From the NCBI RefSeq assembly GCF_030247195.1, contig NC_080671.1, positions 84,690,370-84,754,369 on the forward strand: 64,000 nt of DNA, written 5' to 3'. Positions within the stretch are counted from its first letter, which is position 1; each line of letters begins with the position of its first letter. The stretch is from Topomyia yanbarensis (Eukaryota; Arthropoda; Insecta; Diptera; Culicidae). Position numbers and translations under genes: made by a program. Under the pieces are notes generated by a model, which ran no database searches, had not been told where the DNA came from, and was given only the letters and a program-made list of their open reading frames with translations. Positions 12,513 through 23,829 of the stretch are shown piece after piece.

Positions 12513-13595
12513 AAACCTGTTTTAATCCACCTAGCGGTGCAATTGTGCCTTTCTCATTTCTCTATGGCACGGAGGCTTTTTATGTTCAACATAATTGTGG
12601 AAATGTCCATTACATTCTTAGTACACTTTGCACTTATACACAATGGCATGCCAGCCACGAACTTGATGAGCTACGTGTCGACGGTGAAACACTTGAAACA
12701 AAAAAATATCATACTCCATTAGCCTAATCAGCATTAGATCAATGTTATCTGCTTGCTAACTCATTTTGTCATGCGGGGGTGGGTATGTGAGGAGGGCGAA
12801 AGTCCCATGAACGAACGACTCCCCAGCTTAAATTGGTATGCTTTGTGATATAGTGGTGGTTTAAAGATGATGGGGTTGAACGGGAGGGGTATGAGGGCTG
12901 GATGGGGTGGTGGTCTGAGGGGTGATTTAAGGAGATTTTTAAAGGAGGGGAGTGAACAGTAGAGGGGGGTGTAACCCCTCTCCGTAAACCATCAACTACG
13001 CCCCTGTTCAAATCCAGAAACCTTATGCGAGTCAAAAAAAAAATTAAATTGGGATTAGGTTGACGTTTTTCAGAGTGATTGCATAACCTTTCTATATGAG
13101 AAAGGCAAAAATGTGCCAAAATCCAAAAAAGAGAATTGTCGTCAAATTTATTATCGAGTTTGCATCAAATCTCGACGTTTCATGCACCTTGAACACATTT
13201 AGCATCAAAAATAAAAATTCTATTTTTAATTTTTCCTATAGTTTATATGAGAAATTTCTGTGTGGCCGCACTCTGAAACCCGTAATTCCGGAACCAGAAT
13301 TCCGATCGATCCAAAATTCAATAGCAGTCGATGGGCAGGTTGCACCTTTCATTTGAGACTAAGTTTGGACAAATCGATCCAGCCAGCTCTGAGAAAAATG
13401 AGTGACATTATTTGACACATACGCACATACATACACACACACATACACACACACATACATACACACACATACAGACTTTTTCCGATCTCGACGAACTGAG
13501 TCGAATGGGATATGACACTCGGCCCTCCGGGCCGGGATTAGGTTGACATTTTTCAGAGTGATTGCATAACCTTCCTATATGAGAAAGACAAAAAA
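12513..13595 (-). mobile_element. Unclassified repeat 'family A', copy 1
   Basis: The ends are aaacctgttttaatccacc on the left and a 'tatatgagaaag' block on the right. The copy matches 35391-36483 almost base for base in the opposite orientation. It contains two copies of a 'gattgcataacct...tatatgagaaag' block (13045-13110 and 13532-13595) and a (CA)n tract at 13420-13470. It has no coding capacity, and the terminal TGCCTTTCTCAT motif appears at both ends in inverted form. It is a non-autonomous element of unknown class; I could not define a TSD. Confidence 0.7.
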
Positions 13596-16500
13596 GTAAA
13601 TTTTAATATTTTGTGTCGGGATCATCATTTCGGCAACATGTCCGTCGTATCCCCACCAGTTTCACCGCAGTCTGGAAAAAGTGTAGATATTTCTTCTTTT
13701 TCTAGTTCTTTAAAAAATGATACTTATTGATTTTTATAACGTAATCCTTCTGGGCACTCGAAAGCCAACATATTATTATATCCTTAATATGTCCGTCTTA
13801 CCCCCAGTTCCCCTACCTTACTATAGTGACGGCATTTTTATAGGTTGATCCCATATCAAACACTATTAGAACAACATGCAATAGGTGTAGTTTTGAATCA
13901 TGAGAAAGGGAGAATTATGGGATTGGGTATAGCTAACGAGGTGCCGTATTTCTACTTCAGTTGCCCATTCCAGGACAGGCACTGTTTGAAGCCGCTCCCA
14001 AAATAAAGAACAGACGCTCTTCAGTTACGACCAAAGCTCACATCAGATTGGACATCCGATTAGAACCGCAGAGAATCATCAAAGGTGAATGACCACACAG
14101 TGGAGCCTCATATTACGCATAATACTGTCAATAGTACATATGAAAAAGTTTATTGACATCAGAAGGCCTTTTAATTCGCAAGATTTTTTCTGGGAACGCG
14201 AGACTTTTCTACATATCCAAAAATTCACAATGGCATTTCAGCCCCTTTTCCCGCTAAATTTTCTGGTTAAGTTTAATGTTTTCGCTCATAATTTACCGTG
14301 TGCCTCCTTCGCTTCCCTGTTCACTTTTAGGAAGGATACGCTCACGCTATACTTCAATCGAATTTACGAGCATCGGGCTTCGCAATGCAATGCCACACAA
14401 CACCAATTGTACGAAAATGTTTCAAATAGTTTTAACAGAAACTGTACTATATGACTACCCAGCTATGACCAGTTAAGAGGCGACGATAATTTACCAGCTA
14501 TTTTGCTAAAAAAGGTCTCAGGCTTACGGAACCGTAAAGATCTACCCGAAACAACCGCAGGGTGTAACATAAAACTAAACAAATAGCTAGCGATGTTTGG
14601 TACGAACAAACGAGCCAAACAATCCTCCCTGCCGTGATGGCCGTCAAGCGTCAAGTTGGCAAATAGCCTTACCACACATTTTACCGAGCTTTAGGTATAA
14701 ATTTTCATTTGCAACGTTTGCGGGACGGACGATTAAAATCTTTGCGGACTGTCGATGGTCCGTTAACCGAGCGTGTGTGTTTTGCAGGTTATTTGGTCCC
14801 CGAAGACGAAGGTTGAAGACAGTGTGAAGAAGTCACCTTGCAGTTTTTAAATTTGTCTCAAGCAAAACAATTGAAATTGACGGCGAAATAAAGATAAATC
14901 TTTGCTTGCGGCAGATCGTCATCACTGCGACCAGTCATCATATTTCTTTTAAAATCAATCACTTTACTATATTCTAAGCTGATCGCCCCTAACGATTTTT
15001 GCTGTGTAAGTTGCGGTCTGGATGGCTGGGGAGAGCGTGTCGTTTATTATATGAACAAATAAGATAATCGGCGCATCCACTCCTAATTATTCTGAAATAC
15101 TAATTATTGATCCATACTTCATTGCGGGTCCTCAAGTCATTGGATAGCACATTTCCACCAAGAATGCACTGCTAGAAACAATACTTTTCCTGCAAATCAC
15201 AAGTAAAACCGAAAACAACGAAATACCGCACGGTTTAACAGTTTCGTTAGCTTGAAAGAAAAAGTGAATAAATGCTGCAGTCGTATTGAACTAGAGCAGC
15301 CCCCTCACCTAACCGCCTACACAGTTGCACCCACAGCGCCGCGTGAAGGAGAGTGAGAGTAAAATCCACTACACAATTGAAGATGATATTACAGCATCGT
15401 ACCAGCACACTGGCTGGTCGATGAAAATTGATCTTCTTGCACCCATTTTTTTCAGCAGTGGTAGTTGTTGACGGTCTCGTCGATTCGTCGAACTGGAACT
15501 GCACCGAGGCGAGGGGGGGGGGGGGGGGGTCGGTTACAAATTATACCAGAAGTCATTTTCATCAACCACCTAACTACATGATGCCGCTGGCGGGGGTGGT
15601 GTATACAGAGGGAAGAGAGATTAGCGGATGCACCCATTTCTCCATAACAAACGGTCTGTTTGCTAGAGCCTAAACGACCGGTCGGTTGACTGGACTGATG
15701 ACTGGAAGCGCGCGACACAGTGGTCAACCGACTGGCTACCACAGATGGAATTCGTGAAAGTGATTGTCTCGGAACTCTTCGCAGGTTGTCTGCGAAAACG
15801 GCGACGGGGGTAGTGAGTGTGTCTGACGGAAAAGTGCTTTTACCCCCATCCATGACTCGCAAAAACGATGCGCGCGGCGTTTGATGGTCTGATGGGTTCG
15901 ATGTTGTCTCAATTAGATCTTTGCAATACTTTGGCTGGCTTGGAGCAGCAAATGAGCTGAGTCTACAGCATAAGAAAAATGCTTCAGCCTGACAAGGAAC
16001 CATTTAAATTAATTCAATTGTGAAATTGGCTTACGGTGAAGACAATCTTCTCGGTGGATGGTGTGGATGGTATACGTATCGGAATGTACTATTTATAAAT
16101 TAGCTTTGTTGATTGAGAAATTAGCATCTTCGCCGGTGGATTGGGTTTCGGTTAGGAAAAGTGAAATCATGTGATTGTTGAACTTTTTTGCTCATGCAGT
16201 AGCTTCAGGGATAGTGAGTTGCGCTGTTCGGCAAACTATGCTGCAAAAGGCCAAAACAAAAGAACAAGTTTTTTAATACCGTTTATTAAATTTTCATGAT
16301 AATCAATCAGCAGTCACGAAACAGTTTTCCAGTGACCGATTTTGAATATGTAGCAAAAGGCACGTAGTGGAATCTCCAGTAAAGAGAGATGGTCAAAGGG
16401 TTGAAGAGGTAGTGATGGTCAAAACGGAGCTTCAAAAAGATGAAAAGGGAGGAAAAGAAATAGAAAAAGGCTCTTCTTACCCATTACACAGAATGTTGAC

Positions 16501-16784
16501 ATGTAATTTTCTTTAAATAAGGTAAAAATCGCAGTCCTTTTGGAACTTTTCATGATACATCTTTAATGTCATAAGTAATTATAAATAATAGAAAAACTTC
16601 AAATTCTCGGATGTAGTATTCCTTACACGAAAATATTTCAAGTGTGGAGCTAACTATTCCTCCAGCAGAGTTCCCGTCGGCCCTTGTGTGTGTTCGTCCA
16701 GTACACGCAGTTTTCCCAATGCGTATAGGTATACGATACTTTGACTGGCTGAGAGAAGCAAATGAGCTCCGCCCACAACGTAAA
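13596..16784. other. Gene-free stretch (apparently low-copy noncoding DNA)
   Basis: The longest frames (14089-14454 plus, 15452-16003 minus) have no recognisable domain or coding bias. A run of 17 G lies at 15513-15529. About 45 bp around 15918-15960 (ctttggctggcttggagcagcaaatgagct) resemble 16738-16770, next to the degenerate I-clade copy, so a small dispersed repeat is present. Nothing else was seen. Confidence 0.45.
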
Positions 16785-18950
16785 TCACCATGCAAAAAAT
16801 GCATGTATTTTCAGAGAACAAGCTTAGCAGAAAATTGCTCAAAACCAGCGAGGGACCATGGCTGGTGCACCTTCTCAAAGAGAATGTTGATGAAAACTGA
16901 AAAAATATATTTAAGAAAACAGATCCCATCTGCTCTTTGCTAGTATTATGTTATTTGAATTTCTACGAAAATCAACGCAAGGTAAAGGCCATTTGCTTCG
17001 ATCCAATTGTCAAGGCGGAATAGGATCATTTTCTCGAAACAACTTCCGGATGCATCACAGCACTGCAATCGATCGATACAAGTTGTGGTCGGAGGCTTGT
17101 TTTCCTGGTTTTTGGATGGCGATAACCTTCACTTGCCTCCAATCATGCTACCCTCAAGAAACTTATTAAATAAAGTCAACAAGCGTCTCTAGGTAGAGTC
17201 CGGCAGATTAATTAACAAGTTAAATTTGATTCTGTCTGACCCTGGGGCTCTATTGTTGTAGGGAAAGAGAGCAAGTGAAAACTTCACCAACAAAAAAGGT
17301 GTTTCGTTCGCATTATCGTGAAGGGACTCGGTGCGGTAGATCTTCTGTAACGGGGTTTCAATCCAGACAAACCTTCTAGGCGAAATCGAATATCCAACAG
17401 TTTGAAAATTCCACGCTCTCGTTAGTACTGTTTCAGTTTCGCATACGTTGGGCCGTGCTCCAAAGAGCGATCATCGATGTTTCTTTCGTTAGTCCGTCAA
17501 CGAACCGGCGTCAGAAACTACGTTTCTTCGTTTTCATCAAACACTTCATTCGCGTGTCTAACATCGCGTACTATGAATAGCTCAATTTTGCCTGATATCG
17601 CGGACTCGTAGCTCTTTCAATCAATATTTCGTGGGAGGTAATATGACACATTGATTTATTCGGTGGTCTTGAACCGTTAGCAATAGTAATTACGATCGGC
17701 AGACGGTCGCTGCCGTGGGGATCAGAGATTGCCTGCCACATGCAATCTAACTGCAGCGATGTCGAGCAGAGGGAAAATTCTACCCTTGTTCGAACAGATC
17801 ATTTTGAAGTTGTCACAAAGATCGTAGCGTGTAACAGGAAGTGCGGGTAACTCCTTTTCTGAGCTCAGGTTTCTAAGACATTGAGTTGCTTGCTTCGGTT
17901 AGGCACCGGTATTTGATCGAGCAGTTATTTTTGGATAACCTTGAAAGGATACATTCTGGCCTTTACAACGAAGCTTAGGAGAGGAAATGTTCCTCCTTTT
18001 TCTATTGCTTCTAGGCACAGCGGAAGATATTTCCTCATGGGGTTCAACGGAGTCACGTTAGTATGGATAATCCGGTGGCGTAGCTATCTTTAGCATTTCG
18101 ACAAAAGATCTGTTTGTACGCGGGAGATCATGTTGGTTTCCTCCCAGTAGACATTTTACGCAGGAGTTACCTTAATGGTTCCGCAAAACCCACAACGAGC
18201 CTTATTGCGACAGTGAGTGACTGTTTGTCCCAATTATTTACAATTAGTGCAGTTCATCACCAGCGGCACAAAAATGCGAACAGGTAGACAAACCGTGTAA
18301 CGACGAAGGAGGAAGTTGGGTAGAACAGAACCGGTGAAATTATGATTTGATATATGTCCTCTTCTCGACAGCTGCGATTGAGGCTAAATGCAAATATTTG
18401 CACTCCAGTATCTTCACCAGTTGAAGCATGGTTTCTTTAACCCTTAAATGCGCAATGTTGTTTTAAAACAACATTGCGAAAACGATCTCAAAATTATCAT
18501 AGTGGTGTATTACAGCTGTGTGACAATTTTCAGAAACTTTGAAAAAAATTGGTTTGCGCCTTTAAGGGTTAAAACAGCTAACCCCACGTGTCACCAGATC
18601 CGCGCAATTCAAATTCGAATCGTAGGCTACCCCGTTAATTTCAACCCGCTTTGCTGGTACATATACTCGGTACTGCTTTTTAAAAGTCTCATAACCAGGA
18701 ATATCTTTTACCTGCATCAAACTACTCCCTAAGCTAATCAGGACGAATTTTCGATATTGTTGTCACGACCGAATATCGTTCCGTCTGAACTCGAAAAATC
18801 TGCAATAGATTCAAACACTTTTTGTCTTTGGCACGGAAAAAAGATCACGTTGGGCCCGGTGGCGAGTTTGAATATACCTTGAGCCGGGCAGCCGATTTTG
18901 TTTAGACATCCATCTCGCCTTGAGGCGAACCATTGTCAGGGGAAGTCATT
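16785..18950 (-). pseudogene. Degenerate I-clade retrotransposon (ORF1 and ORF2 relic)
   Basis: The DNA aligns with the I-clade element at 5285-8465 in the same orientation but with many stops and deletions. 16785-16930 translates on the minus strand to a reverse-transcriptase block (MGSVFLNI, then SNFLLSLFSENTCIF) matching ASVFLDIKGAF and NNFLLNLLSEKHMHF of the better copy. 16950-17180 carries the YRPI and RVIAIQK-like region. 17580-17800 is the endonuclease, with a deletion joining it to the linker. 18090-18300 keeps the zinc-knuckle area, and ORF1 should begin near 18949. It is an old copy from a related subfamily, interrupted by a TTAA-flanked MITE at 18441-18568. Confidence 0.72.
18441..18568. 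mobile_element. 128-bp MITE with TTAA target duplication (piggyBac-type)
   Basis: The ends are CCCTTAAATGCGCAA and, inverted, TTGCGCCTTTAAGGG. TTAA lies directly outside both (18437-18440 and 18569-18572), the target specificity of piggyBac transposases. The better I-clade copy reads ccttaaagcagccaacccc at the equivalent point (near 8074), which matches this site with the insert and one TTAA removed. A small internal palindrome, gcaatgttgttttaaaacaacattgc, follows the left TIR. Confidence 0.82.
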
Positions 18951-19433
18951 TCTACACAGACCTATTGCGTAGTGCACGTTAGTAGGAGAACCAAGAAGGG
19001 GAAGGTAATATAATAATGGTACTTATGTTTTATTACTATATCCAGGCAGCTCACAAGATGAGAAACAATGTTACTGCTCCGCTGGTCGAATATCGGTTAA
19101 CGCGCTCACACAAAGGAAGTAAAAATCGCAAAACCTCGAAGAGCCGGAGAACACTCAAGATAAACTTGAAGGCGGGTTAGTTAGATTTGCTTTATAACAC
19201 TTTACACTGGAACAAATGTCTACACGCTTTGAGCGTCACTGTACGAATGATGATCAGATGATTGAATATGAAAATACTTAACCCTCGCATAAGGCTCTAA
19301 ACTTTAGTCGAATTTTCGGGCTACTTGTGGTCGCCTGAGTATTGATAACAACACGACTGTCGGAAGATTAAAGTCAACCACGGCATTGCTTCGAAGAGTG
19401 TTGTTTGCTATCATCGTGCTTAAGAGTTTTTGG
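18951..19433. other. Gene-free stretch, partly probable 5' UTR of the degenerate I-clade copy
   Basis: It lies upstream (minus-strand sense) of the ORF1 relic and has no coding signal. Nothing further was recognised. Confidence 0.35.
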
Positions 19434-21300
19434 CATTTTTTTTTTGTTCGGACTTCACAATTAACACGGTTTTTGCAAAAGATTTTCGGAAAGATGGAAG
19501 AAACGGGTCTGAAAGACTTCTTAACAATATGGGTACTTTCGGAATGGACTTGAAGAGTAGGTGCCACAAATTAATTTTTGACGCCATTTTGAAATCCAAG
19601 GTGGCGACTTCCGGTTTAGCGAAATTCGCTATAACCTAATCAATACGTGTAGTTTCGGAATGGTCTTGACGAGTAGAAGACAAAGATCGATATTTGACGC
19701 CATGTTGAATTCTAAGATGGCGACTTCTGGGTTAGCCACATTCGCTAAAGCCCAGTTAATATGGGTATTTTTGGAATGATCTTGACAAGTAGGTTCCAAA
19801 AATTGATTTCTGACGCCATTTTTAAATCCAAGATGACGATTTCCGGTTTAGCGAAATTCGCTGTAACCCAATCAAAGTATTTTTGGAAATTGAAGTTGTA
19901 GCAAAATTGTTTAAACTAAACAGTTGAATTTACTTGAATTTTAGCAATGTGTTTAATTTGAATCAATTCAAACCACATACATTTCTTTCTTCTCTCACTT
20001 CCATTCTCACCGCACTCTACTGGCCGAACACATAAAAATATTTTGCATTTCGCTGGACTATGATAAAATCTTATATTCGAGGATGTTTTGGATGATCGCC
20101 CAGCTTTTTCATGCGGGAATTTCGATGAACTGGAAGTCGCCATCTAGAATTTCAAAATGACGTCAAACATTGAAATTTGTCTCCAACTCGTCAAAACCAT
20201 TCCGAAAATACTCATATTGATCGAGTTGTAGAGAATCTCGCTAAGCCGAATTTAAAAATGGCTTCAAAAATCAATTTCTAGCACCTACTCGTCAATACCG
20301 TTCCGACAACAGTGAAGACCCGTTCTTATCAGGCCCTTGATGAATTTGAGATTAATAAAATCGGGACATATATTTTTCTTTCCTTTTAAGAAACCGAAGC
20401 TCTTAAAATATTCTTCTTTGGTCCTTAGATATAGCTTCATAACCATAACCAACCATTCATTCATTTCCCGATTATTTAGCTTAAATTTCCCTTAAAGACC
20501 CCCTTAAGACAGTAATTTTTTTGCATATTTCGGAACTCTAAGATAAGAAAAATATGCTCAAGAAAGGATTTACTCTAATTCAACTTAATTCGTTTGCTAG
20601 AGCCCATTAAACTAGCCACCATCAATTTTCGTATGAAGCTGATAAAATCGGGTTAAAAAGCTGATAAAATCGGGGGCAGATAACATCGGGTGCTGAAAAA
20701 ACTGTACCCATATTGAGTGGGTTATAGTGAATTTCACAAAATTGGAAGTCGCCATCTTGGATATCATAATGCCGCCAAAGATCAATTTCTGGCACCTACT
20801 CGTCAAGACCATTCCGAAAATACCCGTATTGATTGAATTGTAGAGTATTTCGCTAAACCGGAAGTCGCCATCTTGGATTTCAAAATGGCGTCAAAAATCA
20901 ATTTCTGGCATCTACTCTTCAAGACCATTCCGCAAATATACATATTGATTAAGTTGTAGAAAATTTCGCTAAACCGGAAGTCGCCATCTTGGATTTCAAA
21001 AGGGCGTCAAACATAAATTTCTGGCACCTACTCGTCAAGACCATTTGGACAATACTCAAATTGCATGGTTTGTAAAGCATTTCCACTAAACCAGAAGTCG
21101 CCATCTTGGATTTCAAAATAGGGTCAAAAATCATTTTCTGGCACCTACTCGTTAAGACCATTCCGAAAATACCCATATTGTTGAGGTTCGGGCCATAAAG
21201 AGTCCAGACCAATCTTCCAGTTTTCCGAAAATCTTCTAGACGTAGAATATTTTTTGTTAAAACCGTGTTAATTGCGAAATCCGCGCAAAAAAACTGTCAA
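19434..21300. mobile_element. Inverted-repeat element whose arms are tandem copies of a roughly 117-bp satellite
   Basis: Three units in one orientation (about 19520-19880) face six units in the other (about 20130-21190). Each unit carries ttggatttcaaaatggcg, a 'ggcacctactcgtcaagacc' block and 'cggaagtcgccatc'. The unit spacing is about 115-120 bp. The outer flanks are also inverted repeats: aattaacacggttttt followed by gattttcgga near 19460 corresponds to 21220-21290 reversed. A separate MITE (20310-20695) interrupts the right array. Confidence 0.7.
20310..20695. mobile_element. MITE with CAGTGAAGACC ends, copy 1
   Basis: It starts CAGTGAAGACCCGTTCTTATC and ends with the diverged inverse gataacatcgggtgctg. 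Its body matches 33225-33606 (shared cccgttct, ccgaagct, aagaaaatatgctc-like blocks and repeated 'gctgataaaatcggg'). It interrupts a satellite unit: the unit stops at 'ttccga' before it and resumes at 'tacccatattga' after it. Confidence 0.65.
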
Positions 21301-21419
21301 AATTCTTTTAAGTTTTTTGCATTTAAAAGGAAAAAGTCTGCATTCGAAAGGACTTAGATTGTTTTTGCTTTGTTAATTACGAAATCAGTGCAAAAAAAAC
21401 TTTCAACAATATTCTAAGT

Positions 21420-21560
21420 CTTTTGCTGAGGGTTTTTTACGCGGATTTTAGAATTAACGCAGTTTTTTTTACGCGGATTTTCCAATTAACACGATTTTTT
21501 TACATGAATTTTCCAAAAAAACGCGGTTTTTTCACGCGGTACGCACGTAAGCGCGCAAAA
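21420..21560. repeat. Short minisatellite, about 30-bp unit
   Basis: The motif tttttttacgcggattttccaattaacgc recurs about four times with small changes. Related words occur at 21260-21290 and 19450-19480, so it is probably part of the outer region of the satellite-armed element. Confidence 0.7.
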
Positions 21561-22029
21561 AAACCTGGGTGTATTCTCAGCGAATATGCCGTGGTAAACA
21601 TGAATCCCCCCAAAGAAAGATTTCAAATATAAAGGTTTAAAGAATTTCACATAGACATGTGAATACAACATACGTTATATGACATTCCACTGACACAAAC
21701 TCAAGGAGCAGGTGTTTCAGTTCGATAACACCAAGTTCTTTCGTGAATTATGAAGATCAAAACTTCCAACATGTTAAAATTTTTTGTTGACTTGACAAAA
21801 AAGTTTCGTTTAAAAATCGTTGAGAATGTCATCCTTTGCGGACCCCCTGACTCACCACATGTTTGCAGGTTTGTCCTTTGGCTTGTCTTTCATTTTATTA
21901 TACCTTCAGTAATTTCCTTCTCTGCCTTCGTATTCTTTAAGTTTTCACTTTGCGCCGTGCTTTAGGCCTGGGTATAAATAAACTCTCCTGAAAAGACCCA
22001 GATTCCGACCACCCGTTTGAAAACATTGA
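21561..22029. other. Gene-free stretch
   Basis: No ORF or repeat structure was recognised on either strand. Confidence 0.4.
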
Positions 22030-22690
22030 TTGAACTCGGTTGGACCGTATTTGAGCTTCATTTGGACCAAAGATAATCAGCTAAGTATTGCAAAAATTTT
22101 GATAGAACTAATGCAGATATATTCAATAGTGACAGATATCCCGAAAGCTCGTCCAGATAAGTTCAGAATTGTGATATTCTGTCCAAAGCAAGCAAATGAC
22201 GATAGTGACGACAAGGCTTGTATGAAGAACTATCGCGTCTACATGTCCGCTAACAAAGTTGAGACCAACGGTAGGGTCACCGATTCGAAATTGTGCGTCC
22301 CAAGCAACACTTGCAACATGTAATGGACGCAGTTTGTTGCATAACCATTCACTTTTACTGGTGCGCTTTTTTGGTTGCTAAATCAGTTGAATGATGGTTA
22401 AGGTACGCTTCTTTTCAACGAATTAAGTTGCAGAAACTGCTAATCAACAAACGGTGTTGCTCGGGGTGGATCTACTGAAGCACTGGGTTGGCTGTCTCAA
22501 GGTACCTTTGCTTCATTGAGCAAAGATTTTTGAATGGAAATCGCACTGGATGGGACAAAATTGTGTGTTCTTTCAAACTCGTATCGGGTGAACTTTGGTG
22601 TTTAACTACGTCTTCTTTGACAAGAATCGTCTGCCTGTTCGGCTGTTGTACCAAGAATCGTGAGCATGACTCTTGTCCATATGATCAAGG
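22030..22690 (+). pseudogene. Degenerate gag-like ORF1 of an I-clade retrotransposon
   Basis: The plus-strand translation SIVTDIPKARPDKFRIVI, then QAND and NYRVYMSANKVETNGRVTDS, matches the gag core of the intact ORF1 (AVTQITRVRANKIRVLVSD, QANA, FKAYVPCVACEIDGVVSE). Further on, in another frame, 22595-22660 gives NYVFFDKNRLPVRLLYQ against NYILLDKVRLPVRLFVP. About 100 bp at 22320-22420 do not align. Only the 5' part of ORF1 remains; no zinc knuckle or ORF2 follows. Confidence 0.7.
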
Positions 22691-22779
22691 GTCCTAGGAA
22701 TCTAAAGCGTTCCCTTTAAAGACGATCTAAGCACTCTTGAAGAAAAACTAACAAGAGCTACGCCACCTGGGGGCAGATC

Positions 22780-22960
22780 ACTTGTGACGCATTTTCAGCG
22801 AAATTAAATGCATTTCTTTCCATCAAAATAGCGCACAAACACGCTCCATAACAAATGTCTACTATGTATAAATTTTCAATGCAATCGGTTAAGCCGTTTG
22901 GGAGTCCATAAATAATATACATACAAATATTGACTTTTATATATAATAGATTTTGCGTTG
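22780..22960 (+). repeat. Possible RTE-like retrotransposon 3' end
   Basis: The phrase caatcggttaagccgtttgg, followed by 'gagtccataaataatatacatacaaatat' and a TATA-rich tail, resembles the short AT-rich 3' ends of insect RTE-clade elements. No coding sequence is left. This is recognition by general resemblance only. Confidence 0.3.
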
Positions 22961-23021
22961 TGTGTAAGACGGCAAAACCTTAAAAAAAACTAGCTCTACA
23001 TTCAACAAAACGTCGAATAAA

Positions 23022-23367
23022 GGGACCATCCATAAATGACGTAGCATTACTTGGGGGAGAGGGGGAGTTTTGTATTTTGTGATGATGTGTGACGACAGGG
23101 AGATAGGGGGTCATGTCATGCTACGTAGCCTTAAAGGGGAATGGGGGTTGACCTAATATCACGACAATCTTACCCGTTTCATCTAACTAACATCGTTCTT
23201 TCTTTTTTTTTAATTTTTTTTGCAGGGACAAGGGGGGAAGGTTACCTTCTAGCTACGTAATTACCAAGGGGGGGGGGGGTATTTAGAGGTTTTAATGAAA
23301 TGCTACGATGGGGGAGGGGGATGTTAGAAATCACCCAAAAAATGCTACGTCATTTATGGATGGTCCC
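23022..23367. mobile_element. 346-bp MITE with 26-bp perfect TIRs
   Basis: GGGACCATCCATAAATGACG TAGCAT at 23022-23047 is the exact reverse complement of 23342-23367. The interior is G-rich (long G runs near 23050, 23100 and 23271). AAA flanks both ends and could be the TSD. A weak relative starts at 31167 (cctttcataaattacgtaac). Confidence 0.88.
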
Positions 23368-23829
23368 AAAGTGGACCAGCGTGGGACGTTTGTTAAACAA
23401 ACAAGTACAAAGTTGATGCAAAAATGGAAATTAAATGCTTTTTTTCTAATTTGATGCAAATTTGTTATACATTCCTAAAGTGATCTGTCCCTAGTACGCC
23501 ACTCACTACGACAAATCATTATGCTGCTTTGGAAGAGTATCACTCTCCCATGGGGAAGTAAGTTAAAACAGCAGTTGGAGATAGAACCTGACTCAGTATC
23601 TCCTTGAGCAAAAATTACATTAGTTTTGCAACCCCTTTGTGTTTACATTCTCTTCTTTTTCAGTGTTCAGTTCACTTGTAAATGGCACATTATCTTCACT
23701 AATTTCATGATTTATCCTCACAAAAATTAAAAAACCGGTCATGATTTCAGCGCCCCTCTGAGGCTGGCCCCCTTGGCGAGGGCCAACATGACCAACCGCA
23801 CGCTACGGTTCTGATGATGATTTGTAAAC
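23368..23829. other. Gene-free stretch
   Basis: No coding or repeat signal was recognised. Confidence 0.4.

Noticed and set aside
14089..14454. 121-codon plus-strand frame as a host exon
   Set aside because: No domain, no convincing splice sites and no codon bias visible; consistent with chance in AT-rich DNA.
15452..16003. 183-codon minus-strand open frame
   Set aside because: No recognisable domain, low-complexity composition, runs through a poly-G tract, and overlaps unrelated plus-strand frames of similar quality.
16644..16943. 99-codon plus-strand frame
   Set aside because: Most of it is antisense to the degenerate I-clade reverse transcriptase.
19434..21300. CRISPR-like spaced repeats
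   Set aside because: The units are about 117 bp, tandem without unique spacers, diverged and eukaryotic; no cas genes. They are satellite units.
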